Assembly (NCBI RefSeq): GCF_019649055.1
Contig: NW_026570284.1
Coordinates: 434,001-498,000 of the forward strand
From: Paramacrobiotus metropolitanus
Taxonomy: Eukaryota; Tardigrada; Eutardigrada; Parachela; Macrobiotidae
Direction: 5' to 3'
DNA: 64,000 bases
Position 1 is the stretch's first letter. Each line of letters begins with the position of its first letter. The notes beneath the pieces are model-generated. The model saw only the letters and a list, made by a program, of their open reading frames with translations, was not told the DNA's origin and ran no database searches. Positions 37,471-48,138 of this stretch are shown here, one piece after another. Position numbers and translations under genes: made by a program.

Positions 37471-39299
37471 GATACCGTAGTAAGACTGCACGAGGCAGGC
37501 TGGTTCTAACAGTTGTCAAGCGAGAGCACGCAGCACGAAGATTCACGTAGAGACGGGAAACAGCATAACCAGTCCGCACTATGAAACTGTTAAACTTAAG
37601 AAACCCAAGAAAGCTCCTATGAAAACAAAGAATGCGGAAAAGGAGAGGAAAATAGGACCAGGACGGTAAAGAGAAAAAAAAACTCAGGAAAATCGTCATG
37701 CAGCAGCCAGAGATGTACAGTACTTATGCACGCACTACGCTGGTACAATGAGTGCAGTTTAATGCACTCGTACAATACCTACCACAGCTGCCAACCACAG
37801 CAGCTGGTCCATAGGTGACAGGACCGCCCGATCATGATTCATTCATGGCCGCTAAAGCGCTGGTAGCCTGGTACGTATGTAGAAGCTGCTTTGTCACTTT
37901 TGTGTATACGTTGCCACCGCCCTCGGGAATCTGTTAAACCGAATGTTAAACCGGACATGACAACACCGCTAGCGCTAAGTCGCTAACACTGCAGTCCACT
38001 CTTCACCACAGAGTCGTAGACCGATCACGACCGCTTTTGATTTTTATTTTTCATTTTACTTTTTTATTGGTTTGAGTCGTTTGACGTTAAACTAGTATAG
38101 GTCTCAGCAGCCCTAAGGGCAAGCAAGCGAGCGACATATAGACATTTTTTGCAAAAACAAAGATAGCATCAAGGATGGCTCCCATATTGCAGCTGTATGT
38201 AGGCGTAGGAGTGCAAGCCCTTAGTATTTTTGGGTTTAATTCGGCAAATAAACAAAGAAATGGCGCACGAAGCAACGTGCAAAATGATTAGTATGTTAAC
38301 TTTAAACCCAATAACACTGTATGATGATTCCTACCGACATTTTAGTGTATGTTTTTAGTGTTAATGCAAGTAATGACTTGTCTCAAAATTATTTTCTTAA
38401 AGAGTAATGTTTCCCGTGGTACATAATAATATTATTACAACATTTAATACGACTGTAAGCCTCAGTTACTTTGTGCAAAATTATAATATTGCACCGATAT
38501 GTCGGAGATATACCGACAGCCTTAAATTCTTTGTTTTATTCGAAAACTAACTGCTATCGATAAACATGATTATTTAATGTTTCTCGACAAAAACAAATCA
38601 GCAGAACATATTACGGATGATTAAGAATCAAGATGCCACCCCCAATGTGGGGAAGTGCTGAAAGTGGGGCAAAGATTTGTAAAATTATTGTACATAATGT
38701 AGAATGTGGAATAACGCAAATATCATCATTATCATTTCATCAAACAACCTTAATTACTACCAAGACGTCAAGGTTGCGATGCCGGCTAACGTAAGATATA
38801 CCTCAACGATATATGCATCTGGGAAGCACTGTATCTGTACTGTCGAGTCAACTTGGCATTTTTTTCATTCGGCGAGTTGCATCCGATTTAAATAGGATAT
38901 AACTCACTGTACAAAACGGTGCTGCCAAGTGAGTCGACAAGAAAATGCCTGAAAATCTTTCTCAAATTCCTCGAAAGAAGGGTTTGCATCCTTCTGGTGT
39001 TCGATATTCTCTAGAGATGGGAATACTATATCAGTGATAACGACTTCTGAATCAGAAGTTTCGATTGCCCCTTCCATTAAACATTATTCTTAACACTGAC
39101 CTTTTGCACATGGTAAGCTTTTAAGTTCATAACAATTTAACAACAGTATAAAACAATGATGATTTAAAGTCGGAATATGCAAATAGTATTACGTTCACAT
39201 AATATTGGACATAATAATTATTAATTCAGAACGGGTGCCTAAAATAAACACTCTGCGAAATGGGGTGCCTATAATAAACAAGGATTTTAGGGGTTGCCT
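37471..39299. other. Intergenic region upstream of the p53-family gene
   Basis: No gene recognised. An acceptor-like CTCGTGCAG just upstream of the assigned p53 start (minus strand, near 37487) suggests that a further 5' exon, coding or not, may lie in this stretch; I could not identify it. A polypurine tract (plus strand) occupies about 37630-37685. Confidence 0.45.
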
Positions 39300-39905
39300 A
39301 TAACGGTTTCCTTAAAAATATTCGGAAATATTAAGAAATAAATTGAGAAATATTCAGAAATATTTAGAAATATCTAGAAATATAATCAGAAATACTTACA
39401 AATATTTAGAAATATATTCAGAAATATGTAGAAGAAATTAGCAATGTTTAAAAACATGTGGAAATTGTTGGAAGTATTTTTCAAAAAGTTTAAAATTATT
39501 TCTAGAAACATTTAGAAATATAAATAGAAATATTTGGCATCTTTAGAAATATATTTAGAAACAATTAAAAACATTCAAAAGAATTTAGCGTTTTCCAGAA
39601 ATATTTAGAAATAGGTAAAAAGTTATTTTAAAATATTTAGAAGCATTTAAAAATATTTAAGAATATTTAGGAGAATTTAGCGATATTCAAAAGTATGTAG
39701 AAAAGTTTTTAGAAATATTCATAGAATATCTTTAGAAATATTTTTAGTAACACTTAGAAATACATATGAAAATATCAGAAATCTTTGAGAATATTTTTAG
39801 AAATTTTTAGAGCAATTTAAATGAATTTAGCAATATTTAGAGTTATTTTTACTAACATTTGTTAATTATATTTGGAAATATTCTTAGAAATGTTTAAAAA
39901 TACTA
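39300..39905. repeat. Degenerate AT-rich minisatellite (TTTAGAAATA-like)
   Basis: Dozens of diverged copies of a roughly 10-12 bp word based on TTTAGAAATA or TTCAGAAATA run head to tail (for example 39349-39425). The copies are too diverged to be a recent array. There is no open frame across it. Confidence 0.8.
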
Positions 39906-40389
39906 ATTTAATTCAAACGCTCGTTCAGAACTTTATCCTTGGACTTCGAAATCTTTATTAAAAAGTTTATTCAAAACTTCAAAATGATGTTGCACAATAT
40001 CTACACATAGCATTGTTCACCCTTTTTGGAGAAGGTACAGTTAACACTTCTTTTTTCAGTCCAGAGGGGTTTGCGCTGCCCCTTTGATGATTTGTCAATA
40101 GTACTTAAACTGGGCCCGTACAAGTTGTTCAGTTAAACGTCACAACGTATGATGCGGTGCATTGTCCATATATAAACCAAAGCATAGCGTAGAATTTGTT
40201 GTAAAATTGTGTTTTGGCCACGACAATTGACCACAGCAAATGAGACATTCTTTTTCGTTTAGTCTAACATTCATCTGTCTTTCAAAAGATCAAAATTTTT
40301 TGAATTAACATCCGGTGACGGGACCCTCGTTAGAAACAATGAATTTGTTTTTAAGATTAACAAATTATTTAAATTTATTTAACTTTTTA

Positions 40390-40620
40390 GATATGTAGTA
40401 TTTTTAAAAATATTTGAAAATATTTTTTAATATTTAGAAACATTTCAGAAATATTTAGAAATATATAAGGAACTACTGGAAATCTTTTGCAGAAAAGGTT
40501 GAAATATTTAGATAAATTTAGCAGTTTTAAAAATATTCAACCATTTTAGAAACATCTTAGTAATATTTAGAAATTTATTTTAAAGAAATTCTAAAAAATA
40601 CTTTGAGTAATATCTTAAGA
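40390..40620. repeat. Second block of the TTTAGAAATA-like minisatellite
   Basis: The same word family as at 39300-39905 resumes after about 485 bp of ordinary AT-rich sequence (39906-40389, nothing recognised). The similarity of the words suggests one original array split or eroded in the middle. Confidence 0.7.
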
Positions 40621-40724
40621 TAATTGCATGCATAAGCTACATACAACTTCTGCAAAAGCAGCATAATAAAATCCTAGATTATCCTTTTCGTACATCAAAA
40701 GTCATTTACAAACCAACCCGGATA

Positions 40725-41090
40725 CTTCGGTTGGACTCGCCACATTAAACTGTACCAGAAAAGTGCAAATCCCGGTGGCGACCTCGGGGAACCCGAGACC
40801 TCGAACCCGGGGACTGGGTTAGACTTGCCACATTAAACTGTGCCAGAAAAGTGCAAAATCCCGGTGGCGACCTCGGGGAACCCGAGACCTCGACCCCGGG
40901 TACTTCGGTTAGACTCGCCACATTAAACTGTACCAGAAAAGTGCAAAATCCCGGTGGCGACCTCGGGGACCCAGCGACCTCGAACCCGGGTTCTTGGTTC
41001 TTCGATGCCATTCGACTCAGCGTGTCGAGTTGTGCAGGTTAGCAGCAAAAAGTCAGCGGCGAACCCAGGAACCCGGGTTCGAGGTCTCCG
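40725..41090. repeat. GC-rich tandem repeat, about three 88-90 bp units, with an inverted end copy
   Basis: The word CATTAAACTG recurs at 40743, 40831 and 40921, giving periods of 88 and 90 bp. Units share CCAGAAAAGTGCAAA, TCCCGGTGGCGACCTCGGGG and a CCCGAGACCTCGAACCCGGG-like end. The 16-mer AGACCTCGAACCCGGG (40796-40811) reappears as its exact reverse complement at 41072-41087. The block is much more GC-rich than its surroundings. The open frames across it do not stay in one frame over all three units, so I do not call it coding. It could be part of a mobile element or satellite family. Confidence 0.85.
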
Positions 41091-41268
41091 TGTCACAGAA
41101 AACTCAAATCTCATCTATAATAACGCAAGCTCGCTTCGCTCGCTTGCTTGATAAGTAGTTGTGAAAACAGGGAAATTATTCTCATTCTTCCAGATATCGT
41201 TTTGTGCTAAACTTCGGCCTCGTATTCTTGTGTTCACTCCCAACTCCGATAATTCACACAGTATTACG

Positions 41269-43254
41269 ATGTCCGAAAAATCTAGCCTAGAGGTCCAGAA
41301 GGACTGGCGCTCGAGTAAACACATTTCCAAGCGAGCTCGTTATCTCCTGGATCATCCTGATGAAGAAATTCCCAGCGATGTCACCTTTCTTGTGGGAAAT
41401 GGAGAAGGCCAACCAGGAAAGATCTTCTAGTGCCATAAGTAAAGTGTCATGACAGCAAAAACCAATGTCTTCAATTTGCTGGGCTGATTTCTTCCAATCC
41501 GTGTAGCACCTAGTTACAGAAATATTATACTAAAATTACTACTGTTTAGGTTCGTGCTTTCGCTGGTGAGCGCTGTGTTCCCAGCCATGTTTTATGGTCC
41601 ATTAAGCCAGTCCACGGAACTGGAAGAAACAATTGAACTTCCTGATATTTCACCGACCGCGTTTCGCCTGATGCTCCAGTGAGTTTTGAAATTTTGTTTT
41701 TTGGAAAAATTAGTGCCGACCGCCCAGCGAGCTAATATTTGTATCTTCGGTAACAATGATAAGTACGCCGCAATGTTTTACTGCACTTTTACCAGTATTC
41801 GTTATGTCCAACCAGATTTGCCTACGCTGACGATACGGATTTCGAGATCGAAAATGGGTGTCCGTCGACGGCAGATCTCCTGAACTTGCTGTATTGCTCG
41901 AAGAAATATCTTATCTCCAAGCTGACAAGGGAATGTCGAGATCGCATCCAGTCATTCATAGATCCCGAAAATGCGTGCTTGATTTTTCAGCAGGTTAGCC
42001 ACTAGTATGATATAGATATACAGAGTACGTAGCCACTATGTATAACTGTACTCGTATAGTTTAATGGAGACTGCTCCATTAAATCAAATCTGCTCCATTG
42101 AATGGTCAAATCTGAATCTTGTTATGCTTATAGGATTTATAAACAATCTTATTACCGTTCTATAAATTTTATTTCTATTAATTAGGCTCGCTGTTTGGAG
42201 GAGGAGATCCTTGCCAAAATAGCACTCGCAGAAATCTCGCGTTACGCAGCGGATGCGATGGACAGTGCAGGCTTTTATTCTCTTTCCCTTCCTTGTGTGA
42301 AAGAAATTTTGGATCAGCCGGACTTGTTCGTAATCGAAAGTTATATATATGAGTTTGTTCGCGCGTAAGTTATTCGGATTTGAGCTTTAAGCTTACTGTA
42401 ATTTTTATTTGGGAACCTTATAATTCTAAAAAAACATTCTAATCGTGCCATCTTGACCTTCATTGCGGTATTCTTATAATGATCTTTTCTTTTTGGGTGT
42501 CAGGTGGGTGAATCACAACGTGGCCGCCGCCGCTGATAATCTACGCGAAGCCTTTGGACCGCTGTTGTATTCCATTCGCTTTCCAGTATTTTCCGCTGAT
42601 GAACTGTTTAAAGGACCTGTGAAAGTAACGATCATACCCGCATACATTGAGCATATCATTCCATATATGCCAAGAATTTTTGCTTTGCAGGATGGTGTTC
42701 TTACCGATCGCGAAGTGCGGGACATTTTTCAGCATATACATGCAACAGAAAAGCCGATTTTGCCCTTCCTTACCATGTTTCGAACATCTCCGCGGAATCG
42801 GTGCATTTGGGAATTTACTTTTACGAACACCGTGTTGAAAAGAACTCCATGGTCATGCTTTAGCGTTCGGATTACAATGTACCCAAACTTCGCTCCGGAA
42901 TGTTGTCGTTTTCTCCGGCAGATTATCGAAGGACAATGCCGCATTCTGTTTGAGGGCTACACAAATCGGTTTCTGCGTTGCGAAGTGCCCGGGACAGCAA
43001 TTATGGAAGAGGCTACGGTGCTATCACATTCCGAGATGGGGGCTTGCTGGTTGGAATGGGATGTAGATGAAGTGGGCGCTATTTCCGGTCTTCGTATAGC
43101 TGCCTGGAGAAAACCGGCTGCCAATCACAGTGCGGTATTTGGCAAGTTGGAGGATACCGATAGTGACTTTCAAGAAATGTTCCGCAACTTTTCCTTTCTG
43201 CCAAGAACGAGTACTTCTATTACACACATTCGAATCTTTGAAGAAGCTAAGTAG
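41269..43254 (+). CDS. BTB-BACK domain protein, 5 exons, interrupted by an in-frame TAG
   Basis: BTBD3/BTBD6-type protein; relatives act as Cullin-3 substrate adaptors. Exons: 41269-41438, 41550-41678, 41816-41993, 42186-42364, 42504-43254 (1407 nt, phases match). The N-terminus KDWRSSKHISKRARYLLD leads into BTB (SDVTFLVGNGEGQPGKIF, CHKFVLSLVSAVFPAMFYG, ELPDISPTAFRLMLQFAY). BACK follows (NACLIFQQARCLEEEILAK, LPCVKEILDQPDLFVIES, EFVRAWVNH). The last 200 residues have no recognised domain; a PHR domain is not evident. Codon 54 (41428-41430) is TAG, between GKIF and CHKFVL, exactly where the family has a continuous strand-helix. No alternative splice site avoids it. Everything downstream is intact, so this is a sequence error, a very young pseudogene or stop read-through. 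Confidence 0.85.
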
Positions 43255-44461
43255 GGGATATGTGAAAAATTTTGATATTGCCGGATACTTTATCTGGGCA
43301 TGATTGTGTTTTCTGTTTTAATAGAGATCCGGTACGTTATTTAAGTTTTTAAAAATTGGTTTTTGTAGTACCTTTGTAATTTCGTGCTTTCACGCATCAA
43401 CGTTGTGATATTCCGTGAAGTTGGACAACAATCTGATAAGTTTATTTGTGGCGCGATGCCCGATGCAGTGTGCATAAATCCGCTAATTCCACAGAATCCT
43501 GTACATCTGTAATAAACTTCGTGTAGCACTGTACTCGTAGTATGCGGAATAATATACAAAAAGCAAAATTAATAACACCTTGGACAGCTACAATGTTCAT
43601 CTGTTGACCGCTGAAGAGTATGCCGGCCTAGTTCTGTCAGTCCCGAAAGGAATCATCACATAAGTATTCGCATTTCAAACCAATTATTTCCATGGGTGAT
43701 ATATTCTACATTGTAACTGAAAAGACTGCCGTGTCGACTGTTTATATGCTTCCATAGAGGGATGGAACTGCTATCTACCTCGCGTGCAGGTTGCAGCAAT
43801 ACTTTTCTCTACGTGTTTAATTGTTTTTCTTGTGGTACATCCTCTGTACATGACTGCTTACTACTGTGCGCAGATTAAAAAAGTACCCGATCCACAATTT
43901 CAGCGGTTCCGTTAATTATTACTGATCTTTCACACTCGTGTTCATATATTCCGAAAGCTCCGATTTTTGACACTGAAGTCAATTGAGACAGTTTAGACAA
44001 CTTAAATAATTATATGCATGCAGCGAAAAAGTGTGCATTACGACCAATTTATCGTTAAATAAATATAAGCGAAGCTTTCCAGCTATGAATTTGCTGTAAT
44101 TATACATTTTGTACATACAAAATGTAAACGAGCGAGACTGATAAATTTTCAATAACTAATAATAAGGTATACGACTAACATGAAAAATCCTATCGCCTCC
44201 GTTCAGTAACTTCAATTGTAGCAAAACAAAACTTACAACGATGTTGCATTTTATGTACCTACTCAATTTAAATACATTATTAAACTGCACGTGTACGTAT
44301 GTAAAGCAATAATTAGAACGTTATTTCACAGGTTTGGGTAAAACAAGCGTAAAGCATCATCATGCACTGGCCGATCTTGTGAAGCTGGGGAATTTTTCGA
44401 CGCTAAAAAGGCAGCAGATTCATATAATTTTGCAGTCACTGTCAGCACCGGCATTCCACTC
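43255..44461. other. Intergenic, BTB gene to orcokinin gene
   Basis: Convergent 3' flanks. No exon recognised on either strand. AT-rich. Confidence 0.5.
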
Positions 44462-45646
44462 TCATCGCCGGGAGAATGACCCGAAGCCAGGTCGGTCCAA
44501 CGTGTCAAAGTTCCGTTTGCCCATAGACCGCTTGCTCAGCTCTCCGAAGCCGGGTCGGTCCAATTGGTCGAAGTTACGCTTGGAGAATCCGCCGAATCCG
44601 CTCGCCGAATCGATGGGATCAAATCCACGTTTGGATACTTCCGTGGCCGGGATGCTGTACGGACGCTGCATGGCCGCCCACGGTGGATACTGGTAGAGGA
44701 TGTAGTCGTTGTCAAAGCTCCGCCCCAGACCGAAGCCTGTCAGGGAATCCATCCGTGAGCGCTGATTAAGCTGGGATTTACGCAGTGTATGACTAAGGTC
44801 ACGTCCCAGACCGCCGCCGATTAAGGAATCAAAGCCGCGCTCTTCGCGCAGATTTTCATCCTATTAAAGAAAAAACCGCTAAGATTTGTATTTAACATGA
44901 CGGTCACGTCCAAAGTCAATTGACTTGATTGTACAAAGTATGCACTTGTTGACCCTTCCAAGATGTACATCGTATAAGTAGTAGACGTGGAAATATTTTT
45001 TCCGATAACATTATACGGTAAATCCTGTTTTTGTACGTATGCGCTTGTGGTCTTGTATGCACATGCACTTGACAATCATCTTTAGCATAGAAGTTCAGTC
45101 ATAATCTATGGATTGACCAGAATCAGTACGTTTCGAATGATAATGCTGTACCATGAACAAAACACATCTACGCAAATGTATCGAATTTTGCCTAAATTTA
45201 GCTGATTCAAATTTCCGTTTACGTCATACTTATATTGATTAGGCAGATTTTTTATTCGAAGGCCAGTTAATCTTTCTACGAGCATGTCTTAACTAACTTC
45301 CGGCTAAGTACTTATGTACTTCTAGAACAACCACACCTTATTTTAGAATGTTACTATCGCAAACTGCATGAGCGGAGTACAAGCGAATAGTTTGTTCTAA
45401 CCGGAAAAATGTTAAAGCGTTTATATTGCAGTCGTTTTACTTAAGACACTAACTGCTTCAGAGTACTTTCTCCTAAGCAATACACATAAATATGCAAGCT
45501 ACATTTTTTTATCGGCTATTGTACCAATTTATTGTACCGGAAATGGGTAAAGGTCACCAATCACTTACAATAAGGGCGTGACATATGGCAACGGAGACAA
45601 GCGCGATCACAACATTGTAGCCGAATCCCGTTATCCACGACGGCAT
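44462..45646 (-). CDS. Orcokinin: Orcokinin neuropeptide precursor, 2 coding exons, 158 aa
   Basis: Secreted neuropeptide precursor. Exons: 45646-45569 (signal peptide) and 44860-44462, joined in phase 0. MPSWITGFGYNVVIALVSVAICHA is a signal peptide with a hydrophobic core and likely cleavage after CHA. The second exon encodes dibasic-flanked peptides: GFDPIDSASGFGGFS-KR, NFDQLDRPGFGELS-KR, SMG-KR and NFDTLDRPGFGSFS-RR. These carry the NFDxxDxxGFG core of orcokinins. Two related N-terminal segments (GFDSLIGGGLGRDL and MDSLTGFGLGRSFD) lack clean dibasic ends; they may be orcokinin-B-like or spacer. No C-terminal amidation signal is present, as expected for orcokinins. The stop follows the last RR directly. 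The 708-bp intron could hide another exon; I saw none. Peptide boundaries are predictions. Confidence 0.94.
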
Positions 45647-48138
45647 CTTGATTGCTGTTGACGAAAGGCGTTGTAGAATAAGTATCTAGTGGAGAGCTGT
45701 ATAAAGAAAAACAGGAGTAAACGTTCGAAAAGCTTTACGCAGAGGATTTCCGGCCTTGGAGTTGCTTGGATCATTACGCTACATGACCACTTCCGCCGTT
45801 CAGTGTTTTTGCTCTATGAACTACGTAATTTTGCTGAGAGATTTTAATGTCCATACTTCCCTACAAAGATCCTGTATGTTTATGGCGAATTTCGTAAGTA
45901 GAACACTTCATGTAAAGATAAAGTTTTTATACTACTTTATAGTAAAAGATAAAAATTAAAAAGCTTTGTCCAAATCGCTTATGGCACCACCCGTGATTAC
46001 TAATGATTGGGAGTATTCACTCGTTGGTGCCTCGATATATTCCCACTATTGGACGCTGAAAACGTTGTGGATTTTTTTCCAGCTGTGCAAACACATAGGT
46101 GTCGCGATACGAAACTAATTAGTCACGCGCATGTCGAAAGTAATCCATAACCTGCACAGTAACCAATTCTTCTACGAAGTTCTTTACCTCATAGGGATTC
46201 TAAGGTCATGTAAAAATTACGGTTTTATTTTTTATAGTATTAAATTATAAAGGTAAATATAGATTGATATTTTCATATGCGCCAATTTTTACCGATGGAA
46301 AGCTCACCGGAGAAAAATTTGTACCTCCTCTGCGTTACTGTTTTTCGCAGTGTAACCCGCCCGAATGCCAGATGGGATTATTAAAATCCTTTTAACTGCA
46401 CACCTCGATAAATGTTTATTGTTAATAAAGCATCATAAATGCATCATCTACGCATTTCCTGTTTTGAAAGTGTTCACGCTCGCAAATATGGTAAATTATG
46501 CAATTTATCGGCTTCTCAGTTGCTTTAAAAACGCGGATTTACACACGCCTGTTTAAAATCACTACTTTTGGCTATTGCAATTCCCAAAATTAATATATTA
46601 GTTATATTAAAAAAGGGAGCACAATGGAAGTATTGACAACAACAACTGATGTGCTACTGTGTGCATATTAATTATTGCTGTAAATAATTATATTCATTCT
46701 AATTAAAATTTTCATCGGAAAACGTTAGCATCTGTGGCGGTAATTACGAGAAATCATTGACCTTTATGCTTTAGGTGCAAACGATGCAGCCTTAGTATAA
46801 CCAGCTCCCAGGTTACAATTTTACGATGCCACTCAAATTCAACAAAGCAGTAGCTATTGCGAAAATGCTTCCGAAGATGTTTTTAAAAATCCTTCTGCAA
46901 AAAAAACATTCCAGCAGAACGAAAACGGAAGCATCTGAATAGTGATTCATAAGGTGCAACTACAACACCGCAATTTCAAATTTTTGGCACGAAATAAGAA
47001 AAGTCTTTCACGTACCTTTGAACCCGCAAAGCTGCTCACTCCCAAAAGGTGTTTATGGATGACCACTCAAACCGTTTAAGTCGCAAACCAAGTGGATAGG
47101 TCACCAGGTCTCACCGCTCCAGACAATCCCGATTAATATGGTCAAAAGAAGGCGCTTACACAGTCACAACTCCGCAGCCATATTCCTGCTGGGCTTTATA
47201 TACCGGCAGCAATTTGTGTTTTACAACATCAACACCACGTCACTGGCGGCGGATACATTTGGGCGGTTCCCTATGGCACGCACGGGATTTCACGCCGGAA
47301 GCGGACACGCGCTGTTATAGTACACAGTGTCCGCTAAGGCGGGAACTCCTTTAAGGCATATAATTATGTCCCAAGACAAATATGACTCATTGACTTTTTT
47401 CTAACCGCAATCTGTATTGTACATGTGGACCTGTTCCCGCGCTTCTAATCGAAGGATAATTAAAGCCTGTCAAGCTTAACAGGAGCGCAGGGTTATTTAA
47501 CGAGATAGCAACGCTTGGTTGGCTGCCGGCTTATACAGCCAATCGCCGGTTAGTCCCAATGACGTTTAAGTGCCAATACGTGTGTGCACAGAACATGATG
47601 TTCTCTCTCTCCATGGATTGCCCGGCTATACAATTTTATTGACCATAAAAGTTTAACTATAATTTCCTGGAAGAAACAACAGCTGAATTATTAAAATCCA
47701 TGGACCAGCCCTGGTAATACAAAGTTCAACATGGCCATCCCGCTCTCCTTGTGTCAATCATTGTTGACAATTAAATTCGGGAAACCACCGTGTGGTTAGT
47801 GTGCGTACGCTGGAACATGGCTTTTATGAGCGTGTGGTTAGTTACTTTTTGACATGTTGACGTAATTTGTTGTTACAACTTACAGCTGGCATTAACATCG
47901 ATCGGATTAACACACAGAAAGCGAACAAAATCATTTACTAACAATAACTGGAACAATTTTAGTTCTCTGGTTCTGTATAAAAATCATGTAAAGCACTGAC
48001 TATTCTGTATCACGCGCACAATCACTGAATCACACAATCGAAAGGAAGAAATAAGGTGGATATTACACGAAGACCCAAATGTAACCATTCATAAAAATGT
48101 GCAACAGAATTTGACTGTTCAGTTTTATAGAAATCAAG
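45647..48138. other. Intergenic, upstream of the orcokinin gene
   Basis: About 2.5 kb with no recognised coding exon. On the minus strand a TATATAAAG word (47194-47202) could be a core promoter element for the orcokinin gene, but it is 1.5 kb from the start codon and I found no convincing first exon beside it. Confidence 0.4.

Noticed and set aside
39300-40620. Regular short repeats considered as a CRISPR-like array
   Set aside because: Eukaryotic context, no constant repeat with unique spacers, period only 10-12 bp and highly degenerate.
40745-41011. 88-codon open frame with a repeated peptide across the GC-rich tandem repeat
   Set aside because: Unit lengths of 88 and 90 bp shift the frame, so the peptide repeat is not kept over all units; best explained as non-coding satellite.
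47155-47202. TATA-like word with a nearby GTAAGC donor as an orcokinin promoter plus first exon
   Set aside because: The exon would be only about a dozen bases given normal TATA-to-start spacing; no other support.
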